DNA from: Forficula auricularia
Taxonomy: Eukaryota > Arthropoda > Insecta > Dermaptera > Forficulidae
Assembly (NCBI GenBank): GCA_024734495.1
Contig: JALMQS010000085.1
Coordinates: forward strand, 22,945,077-23,009,076
Direction: 5' to 3'
DNA length: 64,000 bases
Shown one piece after another: positions 11,231-22,014 of the stretch. The notes under the pieces are model-generated. The model worked only from the letters and a program-made list of their open reading frames with translations, was not told the DNA's origin and made no database searches. Position numbers and translations under genes: made by a program. Numbering within the stretch: the first letter of the stretch is position 1; each line of letters begins with the position of its first letter.

Positions 11231-11506
11231 TAAGACTAAATTTTTTATGATAAACAACTCAAGCTTGAGAATAAGAGATTTTTTTATAAATAGAGATTTT
11301 TAATACATTTTAGCTATTTGTTTCATCTTATTTGTTATGAGTGTATATTGCAGTTAAATAGAATCACAAATTATGTCTATTTAAGACTTTATAATAAAAC
11401 AATTATATTTATTCTCTGTTACTAATAAAACATCAATAAAGCAGCCAATGCAAATAGGCGAAGTCCTCTGCTACAAAGTTACCGCCGAAGGCGGCCTTCA
11501 AGCTAG
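11231..11506 (+). mobile_element. 3' end of a Helitron-like element next to the array
   Basis: Shares AACAACTCAAGCTTGAGAAT, ATAAAACAATTATATTTATT and CATCAATAAAGCAGCCA with the Helitron at 46228-47469. It ends with a hairpin (ACCGCCGAAGGCGG) and CAAGCTAG. The base after CTAG is C rather than T, so the exact end is less certain. Confidence 0.6.
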
Positions 11507-13017
11507 CTAAACATAAAAAGGAACCATTTTATATAAATAGAAATAATTCAGTGACATTATTACTTGCGTATTTCAATTGTATCAAATAAGCCTGGAGTTG
11601 AAATAATAAAAATAAATAAATAAAATTATAACTAAAAGGAAAATCTGCAAATAATAATGAGATAATAAATAAATAATCTTTACATTTGGGTTTGAATTCC
11701 TCAGCTGACAGATTGGCTTATTCTAAAAAGTAAACGAATTCACACGACACTTATTTACTATTATAAATATTCAATGAATGATTTACAAACTTGTAAGAAT
11801 TGATTAAAGAATATTAAAAACAAAATCTATTTGATAAATATTACCAAAACATGGAAAGGAAAAAGTTTGTGTCAAGAAAGGCATGAGCGAAGAAAACCCG
11901 AAGATTGCCGAACGGCTCCGGAAAGCCGAATCGAATAGAAAGAGAGGGAAGATTGAAATAGATGGATTATTTCAATTGATATAGCTAAAAGTGTTTTTCA
12001 GTCTTCTGGCTAGGTCTGGACCTCATCAAAATTCATCATAATTTGTTGTTTCTTAATTAAAGGAATTGCGAACCAAGCTTCCAGTCTACTCAGCAGTGCT
12101 TCATCGCACCTTGTAAAAAAATTTCGAATTTATCTATTAAATTCGAGTTTCTATCGCTATTTTAAATATTCTGTCTTGTTTTTTACCAAAAAATTTTAAA
12201 TTTTGAAAAAAAAAAAAAAAAAAAAAAAATTTCAACTTTGTTTTGCGCCTACAATTTTTTATTATGCAAATTTACAAATTTTTATAACAGAATTTCCCGC
12301 CGCCCGGTCTCATTGTTCACATTTATTACTTTGGCCGAATGTTTTATATTCATTTGTTATTTCAGTTTCAGCTTCATAATGATGAAAACGCATTGAGATA
12401 TATTTTAGAGTTGTCTCTGAAAATATATATTTCACAAAATTACTGATATAGGTTTTGTTATCAATTATTTTTATATTGCCTACAGAGGATGACGAAATAG
12501 TTGGCGGTTCAGTAGTGTTTTTCAATTCGAATTTCAACTATGCACAAGAGAGCACAAAAAGTTTATTTTAGAAGAGTCTGAATTTCACACCTGATAAAAT
12601 TCAATTCATTACAAAATATTTGATAAATGAATACTGTATCAAGTTTCCAACTAATGTCGAATTCATAATTTAATTCTAATTAATAAGTGAATTATAAAAA
12701 TTGGATTCAAACGAGTGACACTAGTTACTTTTTAGTGACTTTTTAGTGCTTTTTTTGTTTGCAGTGCGCGAATTTCAAATTCAAAACCTGCAAACTAGCT
12801 ATTAATACTAATTTATTGAACTTTTTATCGATATATCCTACTGCCGAGGCCGAATATAGTCTTGAAAAATAGATAATTCAACGCCCCACCAGTGGAACAT
12901 CGTTCTTATGATTAATTAATTTTTATTTACCTAATATTAATTCTTTTTACTTTTAATTATTTTCTAAATTATAATTTTTGCTATTTTAACTACAATCACT
13001 AAATAATTTTTTCTTTT
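11507..13017. other. AT-rich DNA with a decayed Helitron-like patch
   Basis: No gene recognised. CTGGCTAGGTCTGGACCTC near 12008 matches the Helitron-like stretch at about 16554. The open frame at 12310-12537 (minus) shows no family. Unassigned intron-like DNA. Confidence 0.35.
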
Positions 13018-13030
13018 ATATATATATGTA

Positions 13031-13061
<31 letters not shown>

Positions 13062-13063
13062 GT
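13018..13063. repeat. TA/TATATG microsatellite
   Basis: Run of TA with TATGTATA interruptions, directly upstream of the RTE-like LINE. Confidence 0.9.
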
Positions 13064-13119
13064 ATTTCTCTTGTATTTATTGCTTACAAGTATTGCCTGT
13101 GTAATTGTTTTCATATTTT

Positions 13120-13397
13120 AGATGTCACAGGAACTCATTTCTGATGAGTACGTGGATTGCGACCACGGGGTTATCCGAGCTAAGTCTGACATTGCTTCCA
13201 CTTACTTGTGTCAGGCTTCTCTTTTCTCTCTCCTATACGGCCTCCCTTGGCCAACTCTTGTTTTTTTTTTTTTTACCGACTCCGACGCTATTAGGTTTTC
13301 GAGGGCTAGGAGTTGATTTCCTTTTTCATTTTTCTTCTCTTCAACATGTGGAAGGCAACGGGAAACCACCACATTACAAATCCCGAGAATATGCAAT
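13120..13397 (+). other. 5' region of the RTE-like LINE
   Basis: Sequence before the large reading frame. GGAAGGCAACGGGAAACCAC at about 13350-13369 is a landmark I associate with arthropod RTE-type 5' regions. An ATG at 13122 opens 64 codons (MSQELISDEYVDCDHGVIRA...) with no recognised family. It could be a vestigial first frame or a captured sequence. The true 5' end of the element was not determined. Confidence 0.45.
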
Positions 13398-16382
13398 ATG
13401 ACGATTTCTCTTCGAGTAAAGAATTCCGGAGGTAAACTAGCCCCTCGTTCGGATCTCCGGGAAGGGGCTACCCGAGGAGAGACCATCATAAAGGGAAAAA
13501 TAAATAATGACTTTCTACGAGTCGGAGCGTGGAATGTTAGGACGCTAAAGGGAATAGATAAACTAATGAATTTAAAGCGGGAAATGGATAGACACAAATT
13601 GGACATTATTGGGATTAGTGAAATGAGATACCCAGTAGAGGGAGATTTTTGGTTTGAAAACAGCCATAGAATCATTCATACGGGGGGGCAGAAGGGGCAG
13701 GCAGGAGTGGGCATTATTATGAATAAAAAAATAGGGCAAAGGGTAAAGAATTATCTTCAGGTAAGCAAAAGGATTGTTATGATCACAGTGGATTCGAAAC
13801 CGAAAGATACTGTGATAATCCAGGTATACATGCCTACTACATCATATAAGGATAACCAAGTTATAGAAGAAATGTACGAACAAATTGAAAACCTGATGAA
13901 GCGCGTTAAAGGGGATGAAAATTTAATAATTATGGGGGATTGGAATGCAAGAGTAGGAAAAGGCAAAGAAGGAAAAGTGGTGGGCGAACACGGTCTAGGA
14001 GATAGGAATGAAAGGGGCGAAAGATTAATTGAATTTTGCAGTAAGCACAGTTTAGTAGTAGCAAACACACTCTTCCAACACCATCCAAGAAGGATCTACA
14101 CGTGGAAAATGCCAAAAGACAAGGGGAGATTTCAAATAGATTACATATTAGTCAAACAAAGATTCAGAAATCAAGTAAAGGACTGTAAAAGCTATCCTGG
14201 GGCTGATATTTTTAGTGATCACAATCTAATTGCGATGAAATGCCAACTAAAATTTAAAAAACTAATAAAAAAGGGAGGGTCGCGAAAAAACTGGGATATA
14301 TCTAAATTAAAAAATAAGGAAACCCAAAAACTTTTCGAAAACGTAATGAATAAGAAACTGGAAGAAAAAACACCCACAAATAACAAAGAAGAAGAAATCG
14401 AACAAGAATGGAATGCTATGAAATCAAGCCTGACTGAAACAGCCAACGAAGTCCTTAAATCAAAGAAAAACGAAATTAAAAAGCCATGGGTAACAGACGA
14501 AATACGGCAACTGATTGACGAACGAAGAAAATTTAAGAACAGAAAAGACGAAGAAGGGAAAGAAACATATAAAAAATTAAGATGGAAAGTTATAAGAGAA
14601 TGTAGAAAAGCAAAAGAAAAAATGATTCAAGAAAAATGTAAAGAAGTCAACGAAAATCTAGTATTGGGAAAAGTTGATGTAGCCTATAGGGCAATAAAAA
14701 GAAATTTCCAAGAAGACAAGCCAAAAAGCAAGAACATAAGAGATAAAGGAGGCCACATTATTCTAAACGAAAACGAACAGGCAAATAGATGGAAGGAACA
14801 CCTAGAAGAACTCTATGGAGAAGAAAAAACAATGAACCCAATAGAAGAAGAAGAATCTGTGGACGAAAACGAATTAGGAGACCCCATACTCAGGTCAGAA
14901 TTCGAGACAGCTTTGAAGGAACTAAAAAATAATAGAGCACCCGGAATAGACAATATACAAGCTGAAATCCTAAAGAACTCTGGAGAAAAGGCACGTGACA
15001 AACTTTTTGAACTAATTAGCAAAATCTATAAATTGGGAATCATCCCAAAAGATTTCGAAAAAAACAAAATAGTCACACTTCCCAAAAAGACAGGCGCGGA
15101 TAAATGTGAAAATTTCAGGACCATTAGCCTAACCTCACATGCCTCCAAAATCCTAACCAAAATAATCCAAAGAAGAATAGAACAAAGAGTTGAAGAAAAT
15201 CTGGGGGAAGACCAGTTCGGCTTTAGAAGAAACAGAGGCACCCGAGAAGCAATTCTCTCTCTTAGACTAATAATAGAAAGGGCTTTTATCAGGGAAGAAT
15301 CTGTCTACATCGGATTCATAGACCTAGAAAAAGCATTCGATAACGTCAATTGGGAAATTATGTTTAAAATATTAAAACAGGCGGGAATAAAATTCAGAGA
15401 GAGAAGACTAATCTACAATCTATATCAAAACCAGACGGCAATTATAAATATTGGTGATGAACAAAGAGAAGCCAAAATAAAAAAAGGTGTAAGACAAGGA
15501 TGTGTGCTGTCACCCATGATTTTCAACTTATACATAGAAGAAGCGATTAAAGAATTCAAAGACAAAATTGATACAGGTATAGAAATCCAAGGTCAAAAGA
15601 TCGCTATGTTAAGATTTGCCGATGACATTGCCCTTCTAGGAAGCAATAAAAAAGAATTAGAGGACGCCTTGAATGGAATTAACCAAATCCTAATAGAAGA
15701 AATCAAAATGAAAATAAACAAGAATAAAACCAAGTTCCTAGTATGTACAAAAAAAGAACAAACGAGACAGGAATGCATCAAAATTAACCAAGAAAACCTA
15801 GAAGGAGTTAAGGAATTCCGCTACCTAGGAAGTAAAATAACATGGGATGGGAGGAGCGAAAACGAAATTAAATCAAGAATTGCCCAAGCAAAAATGGGGT
15901 TTAATTCAAAACAAAAACTACTATGCTCCTCCTCAATCAGCTTAGCAAACAGGAAGTTGCTATTGAAGACATATGTATGGAGCATAGCCATGTACGGGTG
16001 TGAAACCTGGACAATTAGAGAAGCGGAGAGAAAGAGATTAGAGGCTTTCGAAATGTGGTGCTACAGAAGAATGACGAATATCAAATGGATGGATAAAATT
16101 ACAAATGAAGAAGTTCTTGGAAGAATCGGAGAAAGAAGAACCTTGTGGAAGAGTCTGAAGAAGAGAAGAGGTCAGATGATGGGGCACACACTGAGACATG
16201 GGGGACTGCTTAGGGATATCTTGGAGGGGGAGGTGGGAAAGAAAAGGGGAAGGGGAAGAACCAGATTAGAATATTTCAACCAAATAATTGGGGATATGGG
16301 ATGCCAGACATTTAGAGAGGTTAAACAGCTGGCGGGGGACAGAGTCGAGTGGAGACGGATTGTTGCATCAAACCAGTCTTAG
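13398..16382 (+). CDS. RTE-like LINE endonuclease/reverse transcriptase
   Basis: A single uninterrupted 994-residue frame. The N-terminal APE-type endonuclease nicks target DNA: GAWNVRTL at residue 43, catalytic Glu in GISEMRY (residue 75), MGDWNARVG at 179 and SDHN with its His at 275. The reverse transcriptase follows: FRTISL near 573, GFIDLEKAFD near 639, GVRQGCVLSP near 697 and the catalytic FADD at 740-743. The C-terminal part has YGCETWT and a basic Arg/Lys region (KSLKKRRGQMMGHTLRHGG). All key residues seen are intact, so this copy may be active or very young. The length and domain set suit an RTE/craniofacial-development-protein-2-like LINE. The real start could be an ATG further in or read through from upstream; I chose the longest frame. 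5'-truncated relatives lie at 39051-39223 and 60717-61143. Confidence 0.92.
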   Translation: MTISLRVKNSGGKLAPRSDLREGATRGETIIKGKINNDFLRVGAWNVRTLKGIDKLMNLKREMDRHKLDIIGISEMRYPVEGDFWFENSHRIIHTGGQKGQAGVGIIMNKKIGQRVKNYLQVSKRIVMITVDSKPKDTVIIQVYMPTTSYKDNQVIEEMYEQIENLMKRVKGDENLIIMGDWNARVGKGKEGKVVGEHGLGDRNERGERLIEFCSKHSLVVANTLFQHHPRRIYTWKMPKDKGRFQIDYILVKQRFRNQVKDCKSYPGADIFSDHNLIAMKCQLKFKKLIKKGGSRKNWDISKLKNKETQKLFENVMNKKLEEKTPTNNKEEEIEQEWNAMKSSLTETANEVLKSKKNEIKKPWVTDEIRQLIDERRKFKNRKDEEGKETYKKLRWKVIRECRKAKEKMIQEKCKEVNENLVLGKVDVAYRAIKRNFQEDKPKSKNIRDKGGHIILNENEQANRWKEHLEELYGEEKTMNPIEEEESVDENELGDPILRSEFETALKELKNNRAPGIDNIQAEILKNSGEKARDKLFELISKIYKLGIIPKDFEKNKIVTLPKKTGADKCENFRTISLTSHASKILTKIIQRRIEQRVEENLGEDQFGFRRNRGTREAILSLRLIIERAFIREESVYIGFIDLEKAFDNVNWEIMFKILKQAGIKFRERRLIYNLYQNQTAIINIGDEQREAKIKKGVRQGCVLSPMIFNLYIEEAIKEFKDKIDTGIEIQGQKIAMLRFADDIALLGSNKKELEDALNGINQILIEEIKMKINKNKTKFLVCTKKEQTRQECIKINQENLEGVKEFRYLGSKITWDGRSENEIKSRIAQAKMGFNSKQKLLCSSSISLANRKLLLKTYVWSIAMYGCETWTIREAERKRLEAFEMWCYRRMTNIKWMDKITNEEVLGRIGERRTLWKSLKKRRGQMMGHTLRHGGLLRDILEGEVGKKRGRGRTRLEYFNQIIGDMGCQTFREVKQLAGDRVEWRRIVASNQS

Positions 16383-16410
16383 GACTGTATACTCAATGAT
16401 GATGATGATA
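16383..16410 (+). other. LINE 3' end with (ATG/GAT)n tail
   Basis: The stop is followed by GACTGTATACTCAATGATGATGATGAT. A short trinucleotide repeat instead of poly-A is typical of RTE elements and is the same at 39210-39223 and 61134-61145. Confidence 0.85.
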
Positions 16411-16780
16411 TCTACTCTTATTAAACGAGCAATAATTGTTTGTATATATATATATATATATATATATTTGTATCTTGATTCTATTTTGAAAACGACTCTA
16501 CAGATTTTGATGAAACAAATTCTATTAACAAGTTTTGAGGATGAGAAAACGATCTGGCTAGGTCTGGACCTCGACAAATTTAATCTTAATTGATCTTTTC
16601 TTAATTAAAGTAATTATTGATAGATGAAAATCTCATTATAAAAGTTTGTTTACATTTTTTCAATTATCTTTTATTTTTAATTGGTTTTTTAATTTTAAAA
16701 CCCACTAATAGGTTATAGCAAATATTAATATATTGTATTAAAATTAGGAATTTTTTGTTTTTTATGAAAAAAATGATGTA
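16411..16780 (+). mobile_element. Helitron-like 5' end inserted at the LINE tail
   Basis: TCTACTCTTATTAAACGAGC preceded by A, then the text AAAACGACTCTACAGATTTTGATG typical of Helitron 5' regions. The same start occurs at 57310, at 49430, and inverted at 30843. It begins exactly where the LINE repeat tail ends, so it was probably inserted into that tail. The right limit is unclear because a tandem array follows; no CTAG-T end was found. Confidence 0.6.
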
Positions 16781-18020
16781 ACCAATCGACTTGATTGGGG
16801 AATAATGGAATTGAAATAATTATCGGAAAAGAGGTTTTTATCTAATTAGATTTTTCCTCTTATTAAAAACAAGGACTAAAGATGAATAAGGACACTCGAT
16901 GGTGGAGAAGTAATCTCGGAATCGAAGCAAAAAATACAATGTATACATTAATTAATGTAAAATAATTGGTTTAATAAAATTTATAAAAAAAAAAATTTTT
17001 TGTTTTTGATGGTCGAAGGATTGAGGAGATTAGCAAACCAATCGACTTGATTGGGGAATAATGGAATTGAAATAATTATCGGAAAAGAGGTTTTTTTATC
17101 TAATTAGATTTTTTCCTCTTATTAAAAACAAGGACTCAAGATGAATAAGGACACTCGATGGTGGAGAAGTAATCTCCGGAATCGAAGCAAAAAATACAAT
17201 GTATACATTAATTAATGTAAAATAATTGGTTTAATAAAATTTATGAAAAAAATTTTTTGTTTTTGATGGTCGAAGGATTGAGGAGATTAGCAAACCAATC
17301 GACTTGATTGGGGAATAATGGAATTGAAATAATTATCGGAAAAAGAGGTTTTTTTATCTAATTAGATTTTTCCTCTTATTAAAAACAAGGACTAAAGATG
17401 AATAAAGGACACTCGATGGTGGAGAAGTAATCTCCGGAATCAAAGCAAAAAATACAATGTATACATTAATTAATGTAAAATAATTGGTTTAATAAAATTT
17501 ATGAAAAAAATTTTTGTTTTTGATGGTCGAAGGATTGAGGAGATTAGCAAACCAATCGACTTGATTGGGGAATAATGGAATTGAAATAATTATCGGAAAA
17601 GAGGTTTTTTTATCTAATTAGATTTTTCCTCTTATTAAAAACAAGGACTCAAGATGAATAAGGACACTCGATGGTGGAGAAGTAATCTCCGGAATCGAAG
17701 CAAAAAATACAATGTATACATTAATTAATGTAAAATAATTGGTTTAATAAAATTTATGAAAAAAATTTTTTGTTTTTGATGGTCGAAGGATTGAGGAGAT
17801 TAGCAAAACCAATCGACTTGATTGGAGAATAATGGAGATTGAAATAATTATCGGAAAAGAGTTTTTTTTATCTAATTAGATTTTTCCTCTTATTAAAAAC
17901 AAGGACTAAAGATGAATAAGGACACTCGATGGTGGAGAAGTAATCTCCGGAATCGAAGCAAAAATACAATGTATACATTAATTAATGTAAAATAATTGGT
18001 TTAATAAAATTTATAAAAAA
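16781..18020 (+). repeat. 257-bp tandem array of a hairpin-rich unit (5 copies)
   Basis: ACCAATCGACTTGATTGG recurs at 16781, 17037, 17294, 17551 and 17808. Each unit has a core of about 205 bp with four foldable parts: CCAATC-GACTT-GATTGG, AAGAGG...ATCTAATTAGAT...CCTCTT, GGAGA-AGTAA-TCTCC and TACATTAATTAATGTA. The core ends AATAAAATTTAT plus an A-run. Units 2-5 share one spacer (TGTTTTTGATGGTCGAAGG...), so this array grew by tandem duplication. The same core is a retroposon-like unit at 55347-56320 and 59823-60078. Confidence 0.92.
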
Positions 18021-18303
18021 AATTAATTAAGTAGAGATATTTTCTATTGAAGGCAAAGTGGTAGAATTCAATAGATGCTGAATTGAGGCAAAGACAGCCC
18101 AAGGATAATAATGAAAACCACAAATTCCGAATAAAAGAATTGATTAGAACGTCATTTTCATCCTCTTAAAAAATCAAAGATCGTCCTTCATCGTTCTTCA
18201 GGGCTTAAAAAGGGTCAACGAAGGAACCTCCGTGTGTACATTAATATTGTTTTGAAGGAGAAAACTTTGGCAAAAAATACAAACATATTTCTAATTAAAA
18301 AGA
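18021..18303. other. Unassigned segment with decayed repeat words
   Basis: No gene. Words such as ATCGTCCTTCATCGTTCTTC and AGGGTCAACGAAGGAACCTC look like a decayed relative of the foldback family at 19050-19473. Confidence 0.3.
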
Positions 18304-18332
18304 CTGATGATGAAGTTTTAAACCTTCGAAAC
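18304..18332 (+). ncRNA. Hammerhead-like motif
   Basis: CTGATGA, extra T, GAAG paired with CTTC around an 8-base loop, then GAAAC. The flanks (TATAATCTCAAACAAATAAA) match the motif copy at 33904-33945, so both come from the same repeat family. Confidence 0.55.
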
Positions 18333-18367
18333 TATAATCTCAAACAAATAAATTAAATATATGGATT

Positions 18368-18369
<2 letters not shown>

Positions 18370-18434
<65 letters not shown>
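18370..18434. repeat. TA microsatellite
   Basis: Long uninterrupted (TA)n run after ATATACATATAT. Confidence 0.95.
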
Positions 18435-18436
<2 letters not shown>

Positions 18437-19049
18437 TGAGCCTATTAGAGGCGGGGAGAATTAGGGCACACCTGCTTCGGAACTCTAGAATTTTAGTGGC
18501 CTATTAATAATTGAATTTGTTAATGTAGAAGCGTGCAAAACTTCTGTAAAATAAATAAATGCTATAATTTAATAAATATAAAAATAAAATTGTTTTTATT
18601 TTCTTGTCCAGAGTTTTATTTTAAATTTTGAAGACCTTCAAAAATATTAGTTGCCCCGGGCCTCACATTTTATCTGATGTATGTATGTATTCATTATACA
18701 CCAATACCTCGCTTTGCGTTTTTTTCGAAGTTGCGTCGCTGCTTAATTAGTACTAATTTTCACTGTGCGTTTAGATTTTCGAGGTTGCGTTGTTTTGGGT
18801 TCGAGTCTTTAATTTTTTTTTTTAAATTTTCTTTTTTTTCTAAAAGATGGCACCACTTTTGTTTCTAATTGCGCCATGCCATCAAAACTCGGGGATTCCC
18901 TTTCTAACTGAAAATCAACGGAATTTTAATACAGTTTTATTTTCACTTTGTTTTGCTTATTTTAGAGTTCAGTTTCAATTATGTAGTGTGTTGTGCTTTT
19001 TGTAACGTTTCAATTAGTGTCTTGTGCTTTTTTTAAAAGAGAATAATAA

Positions 19050-19473
19050 ATTAAGTGGATATTGATGAGGCAGTCCAAAAAAAGAAGAAGATAATTTACA
19101 CTATCTTTTTATTCATAAAACCGACGTTTCGGAGGCTATTCCCTCCTTCTTCAGGGTTTTGAAAAGTCAGTGAAGGAAATCCAATGCGGCATTCCCCTCT
19201 GTCTCCTCTTTCAGTGGCAGTAACAATAATATATTGTATTTCATTCTCAGCAGAATTATAATGTAATTATAATGTAATAACTGAGAATGAAATACAATAT
19301 ATTATTGTTACTGCCACTGAAAGAGGAGACAGAGGGAATGCCGCATTGATTTCCTTCACTGACTTTCAAAACCTGAAGAAGAAGGGAATAGCCTCCGAAC
19401 GTCGATTTTATGAATAAAAAGATAGTGTAAATTATCTTCTTCTTTTTGGACTGCCTCATCAATATCCACTTAA
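19050..19473. mobile_element. Foldback element with a motif copy in each arm
   Basis: Two arms of about 200 bp are near-perfect inverted copies: AAGTGGATATTGATGAGGCA at the left, TGCCTCATCAATATCCACTT at the right, meeting near 19260. Each arm holds CTGAAGA-type hammerhead-like sequence: minus at 19123-19154, a slightly damaged plus copy at 19373-19403. A related copy at 22015-22350 is single-armed and holds an extra 126-bp segment. Confidence 0.88.
19123..19154 (-). ncRNA. Hammerhead-like motif
   Basis: On the minus strand: CTGAAGA, extra A, GGAGG-GAATAG-CCTCC, GAAACGTC. Five perfect stem pairs. Confidence 0.6.
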
Positions 19474-19793
19474 TTCACTTATCAGTCCGTCTCCAAAAAT
19501 TACTCCAATCTTATTAGAATAATAAATTTTTATAAATTTTTACGGGTTGTTTCTGGTTAGAAAAAAGGTAAATATTTTTCAATTTATTTATTGGCAGAGT
19601 TATATATTTTTTTTACATACACTTGTAATTTTACACTATGGACTCATCAGACAGTGATTAATTTTAATTTTGTTTTTCATAAATTAATTGAATAGTTTAT
19701 TTTGTTTTAATTGAATACGTTTTTTTCTATGTATGTAATAAAATTTTATATTATTTTTGTTTTTTAAATGTTTACTTTGTTCAATTTTCTTTT

Positions 19794-20501
19794 TAACCGA
19801 CTTCAAAAAAGGAGGAGGTTCTCTATTCGACTGAATTTTTTTTTTTTTTTTTTGTGCCTATGTTACCTCATATCTCCGCCAATTGTCAACCGATTTTGAA
19901 AATTTTTTTTGCATTTGGGTCCAGTCTAGCTTCCGATTGGTCCCATTTTTTTCGATTTTTTTCATAGGTATTAGACCTTTTTTATTAGGTTTGTTTAGAC
20001 CTAACCTCTTTGTTTATGAACCGATTTCGATGGTTCTTTTTTTATCCGAAAGGGGGTGTCTTAGGGATGGTGTCATATTAATTTGGTCAAGTTCTGATGA
20101 TATGATCACTATTAATAACATCACTAAAAAGAGAAAAATAAAACATTTTAAGAAAAAATAAAAACCGACTTCAAAAAAATTAAATGCAACAAATAAAAAT
20201 ACCACTAAAAGGTATAAAATAATTATTATCTTATTTAGTTACAACTAAACGACGAAATATTAACATGAAATTACTTTTTGAAGTCGGTACCAAACAAACT
20301 ATACCTATAAGCGAGCATACCCTCCAAACGTACTAAGTAAGATCCGTCGAGTGCGATTCATAAAAGGTATATGTTTGGCACCGACTTTAAAAGTAATTTC
20401 ATGTTAATATTTCGTCGTTTAGTTGTAACTAAATAAGATAATAATTATTTTATACCTTTTAGTGTATTTTATTTGTTGCATTTAATTTTTGAAGTCGGTT
20501 T
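19794..20501 (+). mobile_element. AACCGACTTC element with terminal hairpin
   Basis: Starts AACCGACTTCAAAAAAGGAG and ends GAAGTCGGTT. The left part is the shared non-coding body. From about 20163 to 20501 it is one long hairpin: arms AACCGACTTCAAAAAAATTA... and its complement, loop around 20320-20360. It is non-coding, and four other copies or parts occur in this window. Confidence 0.85.
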
Positions 20502-20952
20502 TTATTTTTTTATTAAAAAGTAGTATTTTCGTAACCCTGGAACCTATCTTCGATCTTTACATGGTTTGCTATAGAAAATCTTAATTCACATTGCGTCGTG
20601 TTTTTTTTTTGGAACGTAACCCCGACGCAAAGTGAGGTATTGGTGTACTAGCTAAAACTGTTTTAACCCATTCGCTAAAGAAATCCAAAACTAATCTGAA
20701 ATCGTTTTTCTTATTATATAAAACCACAGTAAATAACTGATTTCAATTGAAATTATTATTTGGCTTTCTTTTTCATTCTCATCCAATCATCCAATTATCT
20801 ATTTTTTTTCTATCTTTCTTCTTTAAAATTACAATAGCATTATCGATCAACTAGGTTTCTAAGGCTATTTCAACTAAATAGCCGCTAAGGATAGGATATT
20901 TGAATACATTTCTTTAATATTGTTAGAGTTCGTGGCTGTGATGAAACTGTAT

Positions 20953-21207
20953 TAGATGAAGGAGGAGGTATCAGCCAAAGATGGAATCACTGGGTTCAAT
21001 AAAACACCGTTAATAAAACGTTTCGGCCTGGATTTTATTTGGCCATCTTCAGTTAATTAGAGTTATACACAAAATGCGGTACATGTACCACATTTTGTGT
21101 ATAACTCTAATTAACTGAAGATGGCCAAATAAAATATCAGAATCGAAACGTTTTATTGAACCCAGTGATTCCATCTTTGGCTATTGATACCTCCTCCTTC
21201 ATCTAGT
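20953..21207. mobile_element. Foldback element with hammerhead-like motifs
   Basis: Arms TAGATGAAGGAGGAGGTATC and GATACCTCCTCCTTCATCTA, meeting at ACATGTAC near 21083. The minus-strand motif at 21018-21052 has CTGAAGA, T, GGCC...GGCC, GAAACGTT. The plus copy at 21115-21150 has a damaged stem. Confidence 0.85.
21018..21052 (-). ncRNA. Hammerhead-like motif
   Basis: CTGAAGA, extra T, GGCC stem closed by GGCC around a 12-base loop, then GAAACGTT (minus strand). Confidence 0.55.
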
Positions 21208-21464
21208 AAAATTTCTTTAATTACAAGAGAATTCAAGTATTTTATTTTCTCAGGTCCTTATTTCAGAATCTATGATATATTATTGAAATTTGGTACTCTC
21301 TACAAGATCGATTACATAATTACAGGGCTGGATTTAAGCATAAGTTACCCAGGCTGCAGCCCACACGACAAAGGGTTCAGCGGACTCCAGCACCACTGTA
21401 CCATTGTCAAGGTGAAAAATACGTCAATTTTTAAAATCAGGGTTTCTGTATTAGTAAATAAATA

Positions 21465-21640
21465 GTAGTACCTGGAGCCACCGAGCGATGCACGGTAACC
21501 AAACGCCCCCCCCCCCCCCCAGCACCCCCAACCCGCCCCCCAGATACCCCACCATTGCATCCCACCTCTTGCACCCCCACATCCATCCCCACCCCGCACC
21601 CAGTTTTTGCATTTCTAGCTTTCTAGTGGTCCACAGATTG
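21465..21640 (-). mobile_element. C-rich Helitron-type tract (minus orientation)
   Basis: A long C-run and CCCCACC-type text resemble, inverted, the G-rich bodies of the Helitrons at 1278-1495 and 56345-56460, and also 29860-29945. The CGATGCACGGTAACC edge recalls GTTACCGAGCATCGCTC at 57994-58010. Open frames on both strands here are low-complexity and not genes. Confidence 0.45.
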
Positions 21641-22014
21641 TGTGTACTAGGTTTGGCGGTTAATAATGTCCTTTTTTCTAACAGATGGCATTTCGGTATT
21701 TTTCCACCAAACTCATCCAAATATTTTTTTTTGGTTTATAGTTTTGGTAATCACCTTTCAAACGGCATATAACATGTCAACATTCGGTTCATTTGTGTAT
21801 GAGATATTGGCTTGTAAACATGGCGGATTTTGTGCCGAAAAAGAGCATTTGCGGGAGGTAATGGTGCAATATGTTTTTTAATGAAGAAATCGGCTGCGGA
21901 AACGGCTCATATTCTCGGGGGAGTTTATAGGGACCATACTCCATTTGAAAAAATCTGCTAATGATATGCACTTATATTAAAAAAATATTTCCAAATCATT
22001 ATTACATTATAATT
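21641..22014. other. Unassigned sequence
   Basis: Short overlapping open frames without recognisable families; no repeat structure seen. Probably intron. Confidence 0.3.

Larger units (their letters stand above)
18699..20645. mobile_element. TIR element with TA duplication, carrying nested inserts
   Basis: CACCAATACCTCGCTTTGCG at the left is repeated inverted as CGCAAAGTGAGGTATTGGTG at the right, each flanked by TA. That suits a Tc1/mariner-type MITE. Its inside is occupied by a foldback (19050-19473) and an AACCGACTTC element (19794-20501), so the original element was about 0.8 kb. No transposase is present. Confidence 0.7.

Noticed and set aside
13211..15781. Many minus-strand and alternative-frame ORFs across the LINE
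   Set aside because: Shadows of the 994-codon endonuclease/RT frame.
21345..21772. Overlapping Gly/Trp-rich and Pro-rich frames on both strands
   Set aside because: Low-complexity C-run region of Helitron type.
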